64,000 nucleotides of DNA, taken from the NCBI GenBank assembly GCA_026874595.1, contig CM049316.1, forward strand, positions 27,943,339 through 28,007,338, written 5' to 3'. Positions 1 through 11,050 of this stretch are shown here, in pieces. This DNA comes from Sipunculus nudus. Lineage: Eukaryota; Annelida; Sipuncula; Golfingiida; Sipunculidae. How positions within the stretch are numbered: the stretch's first letter is position 1; the number at the start of each line of letters is the position of its first letter. The translations under genes and the position numbers were made by a program. Below the pieces are notes generated by a model. That model saw nothing but the letters and a program-made list of their open reading frames with translations. It had not been told where the DNA came from and did no database searches.

Positions 1-390
1 ATAATATAATCAACTGTGGTGGCACTAAACTGGCTTCACACACTCCTCTGTGGCCACACCTCAGGAATGCCATTGTGTCCTAAGGGGGGGGGGGGGGGCT
101 TGGGGGAGCATTTTCAAAATTATCTGTAAATCCTTAGGAATTTGACATTATTTTGCAAAGCTCCCTATTACCCCTGTTTTAAAAAGCCTCCAAGTGAAAT
201 TGGCAGCTTATTAGCAAACCTCAGATAATGGACAAAAAGGTAACGTGTTTCAGATTATAAACAAGAGATAATATATTGTGACAGTCAGCATTATATATAG
301 TCAACATTAAAAATTATATAAAAATTAAACTGAATATCAAGTTATCATACTGTTTGTTCAACATCAGTTCCACAATTTTTCTTCTTCCAG

Positions 391-461
391 GAGGTCAAGA
401 AGATGAAGAGATATGTTTTCCAGGTGTGTTCTACAAAAACTTCATGCCTCCATCAGCCAAG
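391..461 (+). CDS. METTL17: METTL17 exon a (first exon in window)
   Basis: A pyrimidine-rich acceptor (CTTCTTCCAG) precedes the exon and a GTAATT donor follows it. The exon enters with two bases of a split codon and then reads 23 codons, GQEDEEICFPGVFYKNF and onward, ending at a codon boundary. The PGVFYKNF stretch matches the PGVFFRQF-type segment that follows the SAM-binding core in vertebrate METTL17. The two other frames lack this similarity, and one is closed by a stop. Confidence 0.9.
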
Positions 462-949
462 GTAATTTCTGGATAAATATTTAATATGATCAAGTTTAAT
501 AGGAATGATCAGATTACACCTAGAAACATGTTATACCCACATAAACCTCCAGAAAATTCTGCAACTGAGGGCTACACAGAAGATAGCCATATGTTTAAAG
601 GGGTCCATTCGGTTATTTGACAGGTATTGAATAAAGTAAATATCAGGAATCTGTAAAAGAAACTTAAAGGCACCAAAAGCACAGTGCACAGGCTTTCTAT
701 TTTGTTAATACCCACATGTTGACCTCACCTTGGAGCCCTGCTGAAATATCTGCCAATTGAAATACAAACAATGACACCTTTAAGCAAATCAGACAAACCA
801 GAATTTTTAAAATGACAAAATATGGCCTTGCTTCATATCCACCACCTCTCAATTTCCCCACATGCACAGTCAACCATCTGCAGTCACATGGTTTTTCAGT
901 ATGTCAACATGAGCAGGGGTAACATGTTTACTGATAGCTTGTAAATAAA

Positions 950-1161
950 CAGGGGCAGATCCAGGATTTTGGACAGGGGAGGGTCACACCCAAAAAGACT
1001 GAAAGAAAACCTAAAAGAAAGGTCTCTGGTTCAGGAAGGACGGGGGTCAGGGTCACAATATTTGGTTTGAAACCCTTAAAAAAAGGTTGTTTTGACTCTT
1101 AAAGGGGGGGGGGGGGGGTTCAGGACCCCCTTGAACCCTCTTCCCCCTGGATCTGCCACTG
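950..1161. mobile_element. short hAT-like MITE
   Basis: 212-bp segment bounded by inverted ends, CAGGGGCAGATCCAGG on the left and the complement of CAGTGGCAGATCCAGG on the right. It encloses a G-rich/C-rich foldback with a 15-G run at 1,104-1,118. The CAGNG(G)-type ends are typical of hAT elements. No clean 8-bp target duplication is visible. Lies in an intron of METTL17. Confidence 0.65.
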
Positions 1162-1485
1162 ATAAAACACACACCATCACAGGGGCATTATAAGAACATA
1201 TCCTGGTGGGAATTACCTGAAGTTCATCTATCTGTACCAGTATTAGCCAAAAATGACATTAATTCTCTGATAAGGCAGGTGAATGGCTGGCTTTTAGTGT
1301 CAGCTTTTTATGATTTGAAAGTCGGATATGTAGTTACTGTAAATGTAAAGGTTCACATACCAATATTTGTTTCCAGAATAATTGACACAATATTATTTGT
1401 GGAATGAGTGACATGATTTTTATAGAATGACAAACTTAACATTATTTATTTTTAGAATGATTGACATCACAGTATTTATTTATAG

Positions 1486-1593
1486 AACAAGTACAGTCTG
1501 GTGACCAGTGCATTCTCCTTACTGGAGTTGCCCAACAGGAATGAGAGGTTTAACACACTCTTGTCTTTGTGGAGGAAAACAGAGGACTACTTG
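1486..1593 (+). CDS. METTL17: METTL17 exon b
   Basis: Acceptor TTTATTTATAG, donor GTAAGA. Exactly 36 codons in phase 0, including SLVTSAFSLLELPNR and LSLWRKTEDYL. In the family this is the late part of the methyltransferase-like domain (VSAFSLSELP...LWRKT). It joins in frame to the next exon across the conserved junction ...DYL-VLVENGT. Confidence 0.93.
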
Positions 1594-1782
1594 GTAAGAA
1601 TTCTCACTCTTAATAATCAGGAAATATCTTAATTGGACTTAATCAGTGATTATAAGAATTTGGTCACGTGTCACTAGGCTACTTTGTGGTGTCGCCGCAA
1701 TAACTTATGGAGAATATGAAGGATTTTGATAAAACTCATCGGAAATGTTAATGAATAAAATATCTCACCTAAGTTTGATTTC

Positions 1783-2697
1783 CAGCAAAATCCATGCATA
1801 TTTTATTAGGTCAGAGGTCACCACACTTTGGAGGCACCTTAATGACTAACCAAAAATCCTATTGATTTTCATGAAACACATTATACATATTTACCAATAG
1901 AGTTTCTCACCTGAATTACATTCTCATCAAAATTCATGCATATTTAATGAAGTCAGAGGTCACCAGATACATGACAGGTGTATTATGCACGTTTGTGGTG
2001 CTCCTGTTTTCACATATGGTGGTATGCTCCACACAAAGCAGTTATGCACCGCAGTCATCCAAGACATCATTTTGTATGGCAGGGTTTTCTGGGTATGAAC
2101 ACCAGGTGTGCACAGAGCAAAGAATTGTAATGAGAGAAAAATAATTGTTTGTTCCGTGTGAATTTCAGTGCAAGTTTGGAATTGAGAAGTTTTTCTACTC
2201 TCACATCTCCAGACTCCCTTATTCCAGATGGAGAAAAACTCCTGCTGATCCACAGGAACTAGAACTTTGCAATATTGAGTATCATGTGATCTAAACTCCC
2301 TGGTAAAGCAAACAAGAGCTGTTATTGACATACATTTTTCTTCTGGAAGGAATTCTTTCATCATGAATAAGCATGAGTATTTAGTTGTATGTGTGGCTTC
2401 AGGCCTACTTGGTTTTTTTTCGGTTTTCTTATCTGTATCTCTTGACTGATATTGATTGTTTAATTCAAGGGCTAGGAGCAGGCATTGGGAATTCTCCATA
2501 AAATTTGAACCTGCAGGCCATCTGAGATCCTTACATTCTGCAGTGGAAAGCTGATTACATGTACTTAATGAAATTGCATAATTTTTATACACCCGTCATC
2601 CGAATTACCTTCTTATCAAAATTCATGCATATTTAATGAGGCCAGAGGTCACCAGATACACGATGGGTGTATTATGCATGTGTGCGGTGCTCTTGTA
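1783..2697 (+). repeat. diverged direct repeats in METTL17 intron
   Basis: Three copies of a block containing CATGCATATTTAATGAGG-like sequence followed by TCAGAGGTCACCA, at about 1,785, 1,926 and 2,615. The last two copies extend about 90 bases further (CAGATACA...GTGTATTATGCA...GGTGCTC). The first two are 141 bp apart. The third is displaced by extra sequence of about 550 bp, so a tandem array appears to have been interrupted. Confidence 0.7.
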
Positions 2698-2821
2698 TGT
2701 TGTTGGGATGTCAGATGAGCAGTACATCACTGGATCATTTATGTGTGTTCCTACTTTTATCCTGTATGTTCATAAGTGTGTGCCAGACAGCAAGATGTTT
2801 GTATGTTTTACTTTTTTTCAG

Positions 2822-2890
2822 GTTCTGGTTGAGAATGGAACTAATACAGGGTTTAAATTACTTGCAGAGGCAAGGGACTTTCTGTTAGGG
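2822..2890 (+). CDS. METTL17: METTL17 exon c
   Basis: Acceptor ACTTTTTTTCAG, donor GTGAGT. 23 codons in phase 0 reading VLVENGTNTGFKLLAEARDF. This is one of the strongest family signatures (vertebrate form VLVENGTKAGHSLLMDARD). Residues read into the following intron are not conserved, which supports the donor position. Confidence 0.95.
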
Positions 2891-3491
2891 GTGAGTGAGT
2901 CCTTCTCTCCATTTCTTTACTGTTGAGTTCTTGGGCAAAGTTTTGATAGATGATACATGTGATAGACCCTTCAATAAATAATTAAAAATTTCATAGGATT
3001 TATGAGAAAATAAGGAAAATGACCCCCCTTAGGACACATTTGGCATCTTTCTCAATACTTCAAGAACAAAGACCTGCATTTCTGAGAGTTGACAGTTGAA
3101 CAGTTGCATGACAGTGGTTGAGTGCCCCCGCCATCAATTATAACATAGATTCCATGTAGGCAATTGTTATCAAAATATTATGGACATTCTGTTTTCCATT
3201 ACTTTTGGATATTAAACTGCGCATCTTTTCAAATATATTTCAGATGCATATGTTTAATTTATATTACAATAATGGGCAATGGCAATTGGGGAAAAAAATG
3301 CATCCTTGTTGTAGCATTGATATTTTGCTAGAATGTCACTGCTTAGTTGCAATGATCATTTCACTGATAAATAGGCTTTTCGGATCAGCTGATTTTTTGT
3401 TTCAGTGATATATCTAAATATTCACTATGAACATCAGAGGTTCATTCCAGTAGTCTTAAATATCTGTGATATATGTTTCTTTGAACTGCAG

Positions 3492-3560
3492 GTTCCAAAG
3501 ATCTTTGAGGCTAATCAAAGGCTTTCAGTGGAAGAACTGACTGGCCATGTGTTTGCACCT
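3492..3560 (+). CDS. METTL17: METTL17 exon d
   Basis: Acceptor AACTGCAG, donor GTAAGT. 23 codons in phase 0, VPKIFEANQRLSVEELTGHV ending FAP. The last residues FAP join directly to CPHELLCP of the next exon and recreate the FAPCPHE(L/P)xCP signature. Confidence 0.92.
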
Positions 3561-3834
3561 GTAAGTACATATTCCAAGAGTGAAACAGACAAACTGTAAG
3601 TTGATATTGCAACTAAAACATGAGACCATGATGATTATATAATGTAAAAACTAAATACATGTACAAATATTCTTTGTAATAAAAATAATTTCATATCATG
3701 TAACAAAATAAAAAAAAATCAACCAGTAAATTATAAGTTAATCTTATTTTGACTCACTGAGTGTAAATATTTATCATAAAAATTACATCTGTATTTCATT
3801 GCCAGTATCAGAGATATTATTGGATGTGTTTCAG

Positions 3835-3927
3835 TGTCCACATGAACTATTGTGCCCAAGAATAAAAAGGAAAGACAACAAGCCGTGTAATTTTGAAGTG
3901 AAATACAGGCCACTGGCTCTGTCCGGG
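3835..3927 (+). CDS. METTL17: METTL17 exon e (Fe-S cysteine segment)
   Basis: Acceptor GTGTTTCAG, donor GTAGGT. 31 codons in phase 0 beginning CPHELLCPRIKRKDNKPC. It carries three cysteines that correspond to the CPHExxCP...C cluster of METTL17/Rsm22, reported as ligands of a [4Fe-4S] cluster. Spacing between the second and third cysteine is 11 residues here against 8 in the vertebrate protein as I recall it, so there may be a three-residue insertion. The ligand role is inferred from the family. Confidence 0.93.
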
Positions 3928-4771
3928 GTAGGTACTTGCAAGTTTGTAATTATTTGTAAAGAAAAGTTTGTAAAACCTTATAATATTAAGTGAGGTGTGT
4001 TTGTAAAGTAGGTGTTTAAAGACTGTTAAAATCAAATTTCCATGGTTGTTAAGTATTAAAAAGTAATAAATTAATCATCATGAAATATACGTGCCTGGAT
4101 CATTGTTATTCTCTGTTGTCAAAGCTCATTGAATGTTATTAATTATTATATAAAATAGTAATATGTCACATGCTGATCATTAGAATATTGTTTTCTTAAA
4201 AAGACATCTTCCAAAATTTTTAATAAAGAAACTTTTTTATTTTTGTTCATTAAAATAAATGTATTAGAAATTAAAAATACCCAATAAGTTTGACAAAATA
4301 AGAGCTGTAAGTGTAAACTGTAAATAATATACACTTAGAGTAGACACTTTTCCAAATATTATTTGCTGTTAGAACAAGTTATTAAGGTTTACTTTTACTA
4401 TTAAAAGTAAGTAAATAAATTCATTCAAAATGGCACATAATATAAGTGGCAACATATCACAAAGAACACTCATCAGATTCAAAACATGATGTTGCTGCTA
4501 GAATAACAAAGCCAGCTGCCTAATTTACCAATATGATTTGAGTTTTACTGACAAGGTCAGTGCTTTATGAAGCTTTATTTGATATCCACATCAGGAAAGA
4601 GGTGTCCCCCCCCCCCCCACGACACCAATGACAAGTTAAAGGGATCCAATCACCTATCTGACCGTTATAAACTAAAAGTAATCCCTTGGAGCTTTCATAA
4701 AAATAGGCCAGAAAATGTGGATATCACTGCACACAGGTGCTTGTTTTGTTTATATCAAAGTTTTTATAATA

Positions 4772-5580
4772 CAGTAGAGCGCGGTATTTCGGAATGCCGA
4801 ATTTCCAAAAATTATTTTTTCCGAAAATTATAATGGGGAACCGAAAATTTATTCCTTTTTCTGAAATATATTTCAAGTATGTCAAAACCTAAAATGAGTA
4901 TTGTAATTACCAGTCACACGGCCTGCACTCATGTGTTAGGCCCAGTAACCCTAATTATTTAATTCTGGGCCGATGTTGTCGCCAGGGCAAAGGTGTGAAA
5001 ACTACAACTAGCCCCGCAACGCTCGGCCCCCTGTACCCCCAGCAAGCGACTGAGCAGTTTATCCAAGAGCACTTGTGTGTTACCAACCACATCTCATTTG
5101 TACACAAGCAAGCATAGTTCGTCAGCTTGGGACAGGATGTCATGCCAAATAACTGAGCAGTTTACTCACATGAGCATTGGTGAGGTATAATTCATTAAAC
5201 ATATGTGCTCGAGGAGCTTTTAAATGTCCCAGTCTTAAATTACGTAGATCGTTAAGAAACACAGTGTTCCCTGGCGATGTCACTTGACGTTTCCCTTTAG
5301 TGAATTTGATGCAAAAAAAGAGCATGCACGTAACCCTTAAAGCAGGTTAGACTGATCTTTGCCAATTATGCTCAGCAATAATCCAATATCTTTTATACGT
5401 CCAGGTCGTCAATTTCGAATATCGAAAAGAAACACCATGTTCCTCGGGTAAAATGGCAATAAGTTAATCATTAACTGTCATACTTACTTGCCGCTAGACC
5501 CTTCTCCGCATTTCCGAATGTTCGATTTTACGAACAACAAGCTTGTCCCCCGACGCTTTCAGAAAAACGTCGCTCTACTG
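4772..5580. mobile_element. pogo/Tigger-like non-autonomous DNA transposon
   Basis: 809-bp element with matching inverted ends CAGTAGAGCG...CGCTCTACTG, flanked by TA at 4,770-4,771 and 5,581-5,582, the target duplication of Tc1/mariner-type transposons. CAGTAGAGC is characteristic of the pogo/Tigger branch, and the start repeats short sequences such as GGAATGCCGAATTTCC. No transposase ORF is present. Inserted in a METTL17 intron. Confidence 0.8.
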
Positions 5581-5589
5581 TATGTGGGG

Positions 5590-5835
5590 ACCCGCCAAAA
5601 TAACTAATTAAACAAGAGCATCTGGCTGCAAGTCAGATAAGCCAGAGCTTGGCAAATGGTGTTTTGCAACAAGTGACCTTTCAACCTCCACATATATGCA
5701 ACCTACCACCTCGGGTTAAATGTTTTTCCTGTTTGTCAACATTGCTTTGTTTACAAACATGTTGTTGATAAACAAGTTCCTACATCCTTCACGAAGGCCT
5801 TATAAGAACTTTTCATAACCAGAATTACCCTTAAA
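5590..5835. repeat. interspersed repeat, copy 1 (second copy near 47,120-47,340)
   Basis: Shares a series of blocks with 47,120-47,340: CATCTGG near the start, GTTTGTCAACATT in the middle, then CATCCNTCAC and AGGC(C)TTATAAGA towards the end. The order and spacing are similar, so both appear to be old copies of one family. No coding content recognised. Confidence 0.5.
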
Positions 5836-6392
5836 TCATTAATATATACACAGCGGAAGACAGATATCACATAAATTCTTTTTCAACAGGTATGTGAATG
5901 GGCACCTTTATTGTTGTTAGATATGAGGTACAATCTGGTCCTACTGAACAAACTTTTTTATATGAGCTTGAGTAACACTTAAGTCTTTTAAGTCTTTAAG
6001 TCTCTCAGTTTGTAGAGCTGGATTGGTTGAACTTCAAAAGAAATTTAGAAAATAAACACCAAATTAAACTGAAAGTAATTAATATTTGTTTGCAGGCAAT
6101 TTTCATGGAATCTTGTCAAGTCTGTTGTTCCATTTGTAATTAGATTAGCTCATGTACATATCATTCACATAGTATTAGTTTATATGAATCTGTCCTGTAT
6201 ATTTAATCTGATCAAATTGGTAACTATTCTTGCATAAAAGTTTATAATCCAGCTGACCATTGTTGAAAATTGTATATTCTGTTTATCTTAATATCTTGTC
6301 TTGGTGTGTTTCATGTTCATTGTTGGGCGATTGAATTATTAGAGAGAATGAGTAATTAGAATATATACAGTATATGTTTTCTTTAATTTCAG

Positions 6393-6459
6393 GGTATGAA
6401 AAATAACCAGACAGCCAGATTCTCTTATCTTGTCTTGAAAAAGGGTAACAAAGTTGAAG
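6393..6459 (+). CDS. METTL17: METTL17 exon f
   Basis: Acceptor TTTAATTTCAG, donor GTAAGT. 22 codons plus one base: GMKNNQTARFSYLVLKKGNK and VE. The FSYLVLKKG strand matches the FSMVILARG beta strand of the family. The exon leaves one base (phase 1) that is completed by the next exon to an Asp codon. Confidence 0.85.
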
Positions 6460-7000
6460 GTAAGTGATTTTGAAACTTCAGTTGATGGTGAACATTGTTA
6501 TACTGACTCTTTACCTGTAATTTTGTAGTCTTTAATTTATACTGATCATGTTAACTACACTGTATATACTGTGTTCAAGTTTGTGACATGAATATCTACT
6601 AGGATTTGAGATGAGATGCTTTAGGATTGCTAGCTTGTATACAGAGGCATATAATCTGATATATAGAGCAGTGATGAACTGGTGAAACCCTGTATTAATA
6701 TCAATCTCAAAATCTGCAGAATACTTCATAAAATGTCAATTTTCTCAGTAGATATACCAAAATGTTGAAAACTCTGAAATATTCAAAGTCTGAAAAAGTC
6801 GATCTCTGAGCATGAAAAAGGATTGATTAAGCAACAGACCATGATTGCTGTGATTTGCTTCATATTCACGAGGCTATTTTCTCGTGATTTTGAATTTCAT
6901 TGTTTCATGAGGGCCCTATTTCATGATCAGCAATAACAAGTGGGAACCCTTGAGTCCTAAGTTAATATGAAAAATAATATTAAAAATGATATCATTTATT

Positions 7001-8965
7001 GCTTGCCGGAAATCTTCGATTTCGGCAAGCATGTTGCTCAGTTGCGTATGTCTGTTTGTCTGTCTGTTTGTTTGTCTGCACTCTCCTGGCCACAATTTTG
7101 CCACAATCACCTTAAAACTTTCAGAGATGATGGAGAATTAAATTTCTAGGTGCCCTATTGTTTTTGGTTAAAATAGGTCAAAGGTCAAGGTCAAGGTCGT
7201 CAAAAATTCTCAAAACGGTTTTTTCTTCATATCTTTGTGACTATTAGTCGTATCTACTTCAACAATAGCTCAGTTTAATCGTCATTCCAAGGCCTGTCAT
7301 TTGGTGTGTAGCTGACTCAAATTTGCCGTAACCATGGTTACAAATTTTGGGGGAATAGTCATGATATTCGAATATAAGGGGTCTTATTTTCTAACTTTGT
7401 CAGTTTTAAAGCTAGTGTGATCTAGTTTTTTGCATCAGGTAGCATTCAACTAGTACTACAAGATTTTATAACAAGTATTGCAGTATCTCGTAAAATATCT
7501 CGTGAATAGAGATATTTCGAGATTTCATTCATCTTGCGCCAAAGGCCACATTATTGCAGGAATCTTTCTGAAACTGACATATTATAAGTCCTACACTAGT
7601 ATCTCGAAATCGTTTTTTCATTTTTTGAATAGGGCCGCTAGGGGGAGCTGGATGCGAACCTCCCGAACATATCATATTTTGGCCATATCTTCAAAATTAT
7701 AAGCCTCAATTACATAAACTATAGCTTATTTTCTTCCTCTGAGTTTTCTCCATAACCTAGTGTAGTCATCTGGTCACAATTTTGTGACACTTTGTCAGTG
7801 TGTCTGTCTGTTTGTCAGTTGTCCTCAAATTCGCCTGCTTGCTCTTGCGTCTCACATATAGCATTCTAAAGGGCACAGTTTTGAAAGAATCCTTTTGAAA
7901 CTATTACATCTTAAGTCTTACACTAATATCTCGAAACCAATTTTTCATTTTCCGGATATGGCCGCTAGGGGGCGCTGAACTCGAACCTCTCCCAACATAT
8001 CATGCTTTGGCAATATCTCCAAAACTATAAACCTCAGTTACATAAACTGTAGCTTTTTTCTTCCTTTGAGTCTTCTCCATAACATGGAGTAGTCATCTGG
8101 ACTCAATTTTGAGTCACTTTGTCAGTGTTTTCGTCTGTTTGTCAGTTGTCCTCAAATACGCCTGCTTGTTGGCTCTTGCGTCTCACATATAGCATTCTTT
8201 AGGCCACAGTTTTGACGGAATCCTTTTGAAACTATTACATCTTATGTCTTACACTAATATCTAGAAATAAGTTTTTCATTTTCCGGATATGGCCACTAGT
8301 GGGCGCTGCACACGACCCTCACACACATACCATTGTATTGGCCATATCTCTACACCCAAAGCCTCAGTTACATAAACTTTGGCTTATTTTCTTCCTTTGA
8401 GTCTTCTCCATAACCTGATTAAGGCATCTGGTTTCAATCTTCTGTCACTTTGTCAGTGTGTCCATCTGTTTGTCCGTTATCCTCAAAGTCGCCTGCTTGC
8501 TGGTTCTTACGCCTTACATATAGCATTCTACAGGCCACAGCTTTGACGGAATCCTTTTGAAACTGGGACATCTCATGGTATACACTAATAATACGAAACG
8601 CATTTGTCGTCTTCGGAATATGTCTGCTAGAGGGCGCATCAGTCGAGCCTCCCTAGTATATCATTAATTCGCCATACCTCCAAAATAATAAATCTAAATT
8701 ACATAAATTATAACTCATTTTCTTCCTTTCAATCTTCTCAATCACCAGGTTATGTCATCTGGTGTCAATCTTGTCTCACAAAGTCAGTATGTCTGTCTGT
8801 TCGTCTTTTGTTGTCAGCTTTGTCTGCTTGCCTGTTCTTTTGTCTCATATGTCATTCTACGGGCCACATATTCTCAGCAATGTCCCTGAGAGTCATTCCA
8901 TTAATAGAAAACCGACAATATGTTCTGTCTGTCCGTCTGTGTTTCACTTCCGATTTCCGGCAAGC
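7001..8965. mobile_element. ~2-kb repeat element with ~330-bp internal tandem units
   Basis: Bounded by GCTTGCCGGAAATC at 7,001 and its exact inverse GATTTCCGGCAAGC ending at 8,965. Inside are four diverged tandem units, recognisable by GGCCGCTAGGGGG-type anchors at 7,633, 7,960, 8,291 and 8,621 (periods 327, 331 and 330). Each also contains TCTTCTCCATAACC-, TCTGTCTGTTTGTC- and ACATATAGCATTCT-like stretches. No protein is recognised. The superfamily is not assigned and no target duplication was seen. It lies in METTL17 intron 6,460-9,324. Confidence 0.7.
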
Positions 8966-9324
8966 GTTCGACCTATGGTCGTCTAGTTTTTATGTTACTC
9001 ATAAATCAAAGATAAACATAAACAGTATATTATTTTTCATATTAACTAATCTTTTGCCTTTCTGCTTTTAAATTTACAGGCATAGTCACCTTAAATAATA
9101 CACATGAAATGCTTATGAGACTGTATTATAAATGACAGTGTAGCAGATGTAGATGAAGTGTCTCATTTACAAAGGTTTCATTTTCATGATAATTTCTTTT
9201 GAAAATCACAAAATTGAAACATTCACGAACAAAACTACAGTACAACCACAGCAACTGCCACCATCAACCATAACAGAGATGTGTGGTTGGGATCACTTAT
9301 CATGCACGCTGACTTTTTTGACAG

Positions 9325-9451
9325 ATTATGCTTCATCATGGCCCAGGGTAGTCAGGTCAACCTCCACTCCATCAAAACAGGCCCACTGTCAGACGTGTAC
9401 TGTGAAGGGAACACTGGAAAGGAGTATCATCACTGCTGCAAAACATGGCAG
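9325..9451 (+). CDS. METTL17: METTL17 exon g
   Basis: Acceptor TTTTTTGACAG, donor GTAAGG. Reads D-YASSWPRVVRSTSTPSKQ and then AHCQTCTVKGTLERSIITAA, ending KHGR with a split Arg codon. It matches the WPRI...KRP...HCHLC...AVLTARRHGR section of METTL17. The second cysteine of HCQTC is the best candidate for the fourth Fe-S ligand. Phase in (2 bases) and out (2 bases) fit both neighbours. Confidence 0.93.
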
Positions 9452-9477
9452 GTAAGGCCAGAGTATTTAAATTTCAG

Positions 9478-9937
9478 CAGGGTTTGCAGGTTTACCAAAC
9501 ACCTGGGTAAATCCAAGGTTTCACACTGGTAAAACTCAGGCTAGGTAAAATTGGTTTTTACCCATGTATTACCCAGAATTCCTGGGTTTTACCCCAAATT
9601 CCTATTGAACAGAACAATGTGCTCTGTGCAGTCAAACATGAGTCACAGTTGCCAGGTATAAATGGCTTCTCTTAGACAGTGGTGATGTGATCAGGACCTC
9701 TTTGTTGGCAACCAATATTTATAAACTGTTTAAAAAACCTGCTTACCAATCAGAAGGAAACTAAGCTTAGGTCCTGATTAAATAAGCAAATAATTATGGG
9801 GAGAACATGGGTTAATGGTGGGCATAACCCTGGGTAAACCACAGGTGAAATCTAGGTAAAATACTTTTAACCCTGGTTTTACCCACTACCGGTATGTTGG
9901 GTAAAATAGGCTTTACCTGGGTCAAATTTGAACCCTG
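9478..9937. mobile_element. hAT-like MITE with target-site duplication
   Basis: 460-bp element beginning CAGGGTTTG and ending with the inverse TTTGAACCCTG. It is flanked by AATTTCAG (9,470-9,477) and CATTTCAG (9,938-9,945), a 7-of-8 match as expected of an aged 8-bp hAT target duplication. Internally it is full of GGGTAAA/TTTACCC motifs that can pair. It sits just 27 bp after the METTL17 donor at 9,452. Confidence 0.8.
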
Positions 9938-10029
9938 CATTTCAGCCATGGTAATTTAGCCTGGGAGAGTTTAGTGAAGCATGTTCCATCCACATCCACT
10001 TGCTACCCAGAGCTTCATGATTTATATCA

Positions 10030-10345
10030 GGGGGTAACAAAGACCTGGTAACTACCACACCTCCAGGTCCAGGGTGGGTAATTATCCCTATTGCTTGGTC
10101 ATGACACAGACAATTCCCAACCCGTCATTTCACACTCATTTGTGAGTGATACACAGCTGTGGGGGCACAGTCTTCCCATTAAGCCTGCAGAATGCTCACT
10201 CTTGGCAGGGACTAAAAGTGAAAATCTGTCCATTCGTCAGCTGATATTTGACCTCACAGTCTTCTCCAGCTTCGAGTTCTCTACCCCTTGGCCACAGAAG
10301 TCCGTACTCTTCTCAGGCAATGGAAAACTGCAGCATTAAGCTCTG
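10030..10345 (-). mobile_element. SINE copy 1 (shared-core family)
   Basis: On the minus strand, a tRNA-like head region (GTGGCCAAGGGGTAGAG) is followed by a core reading GGCTTAATGGGAAGACTGTG, then CCCCCACAGCTGTGTATCAC and TCACAAATGAG. The same core occurs at 39.1, 40.3, 60.4 and 62.4 kb. Family unnamed by me. Confidence 0.65.
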
Positions 10346-10658
10346 ACAGCTGCCAAGTATGGTGGCTGTAGATGAATTTAATAAATCATGAGATCAATTG
10401 GCATGCACAGAAATACATGGTGTATAGTTGCAGTCAGTTTAAAGCACTTTATGAACAGCATTGTAAAATGTAAAATGAACTGGGAGTATGTTTTCCTGGA
10501 AGTTCAAGTCATGTTTTGGGAAGCCTGTAAGCAATGGCATGGCAAGCACTGAATTTTATTTTTGGTTTAGACTTAGATTCCGTACATAGAATTTATTTCT
10601 ACCTATTTATATAAAGAATGTTTGCCTGTAATGTTTACTTTTAATAATTTATTTATTA

Positions 10659-10964
10659 GGCAAAAAAAAATAAAAGGTATGGTTCTCAGGCACTGCACGC
10701 GTCAATTTTAACCCCCTGCATCAAACATTTTTATTTTGATTTTAATCTTTCAAGAAGATAAAATAATACAATTTTGATAAGATTTCCTTTGTTATGTAGT
10801 ACTTTAACCTGTTTAGCCATAAAATTCTGTTATTTTCATGTTTTCCCTGATCATATGACATTTTTATCGAACATACAAAAAAGGTCAAAAATAAAATATC
10901 GCCCGCCCTCACTGATTTTTTTTTTTAAAAGTGTTTGAGAATCATACCTTTATTTTTTTTGGCC
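10659..10964. mobile_element. PIF/Harbinger-like MITE, copy 1
   Basis: 306-bp element with inverted ends GGCAAAAAAAAATAAAAGG and the complement of GGCCAAAAAAAATAAAGG. GGTATG(G/A)TTCTCA is repeated inwards at both ends. Flanked by TTA on each side (10,656-10,658 and 10,965-10,967), the 3-bp duplication typical of PIF/Harbinger. A second copy lies at 21,144-21,440. It ends 86 bp before the last METTL17 exon. Confidence 0.7.
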
Positions 10965-11050
10965 TTATGTATATTATGTGTATTATGAAGTGTACAGAGC
11001 CAAGTATTTGCAAACCTAGTTTACTTATTGTACAAATTTTTTCCCCCCAG

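Noticed and set aside
1960-2592. 210-codon minus-strand ORF in a METTL17 intron
   Set aside because: Longest frame besides the zinc-finger gene, but it spans the direct-repeat array, has no domain, and its composition (many Cys, Gln, Thr without pattern) looks like non-coding sequence.
7010-9071. ORFs with Cys/Val/Ser-rich repeats (e.g. around 8,762-9,071)
   Set aside because: Generated by TCTGTCTGTTTGTC-type tandem sequence of a repeat element.
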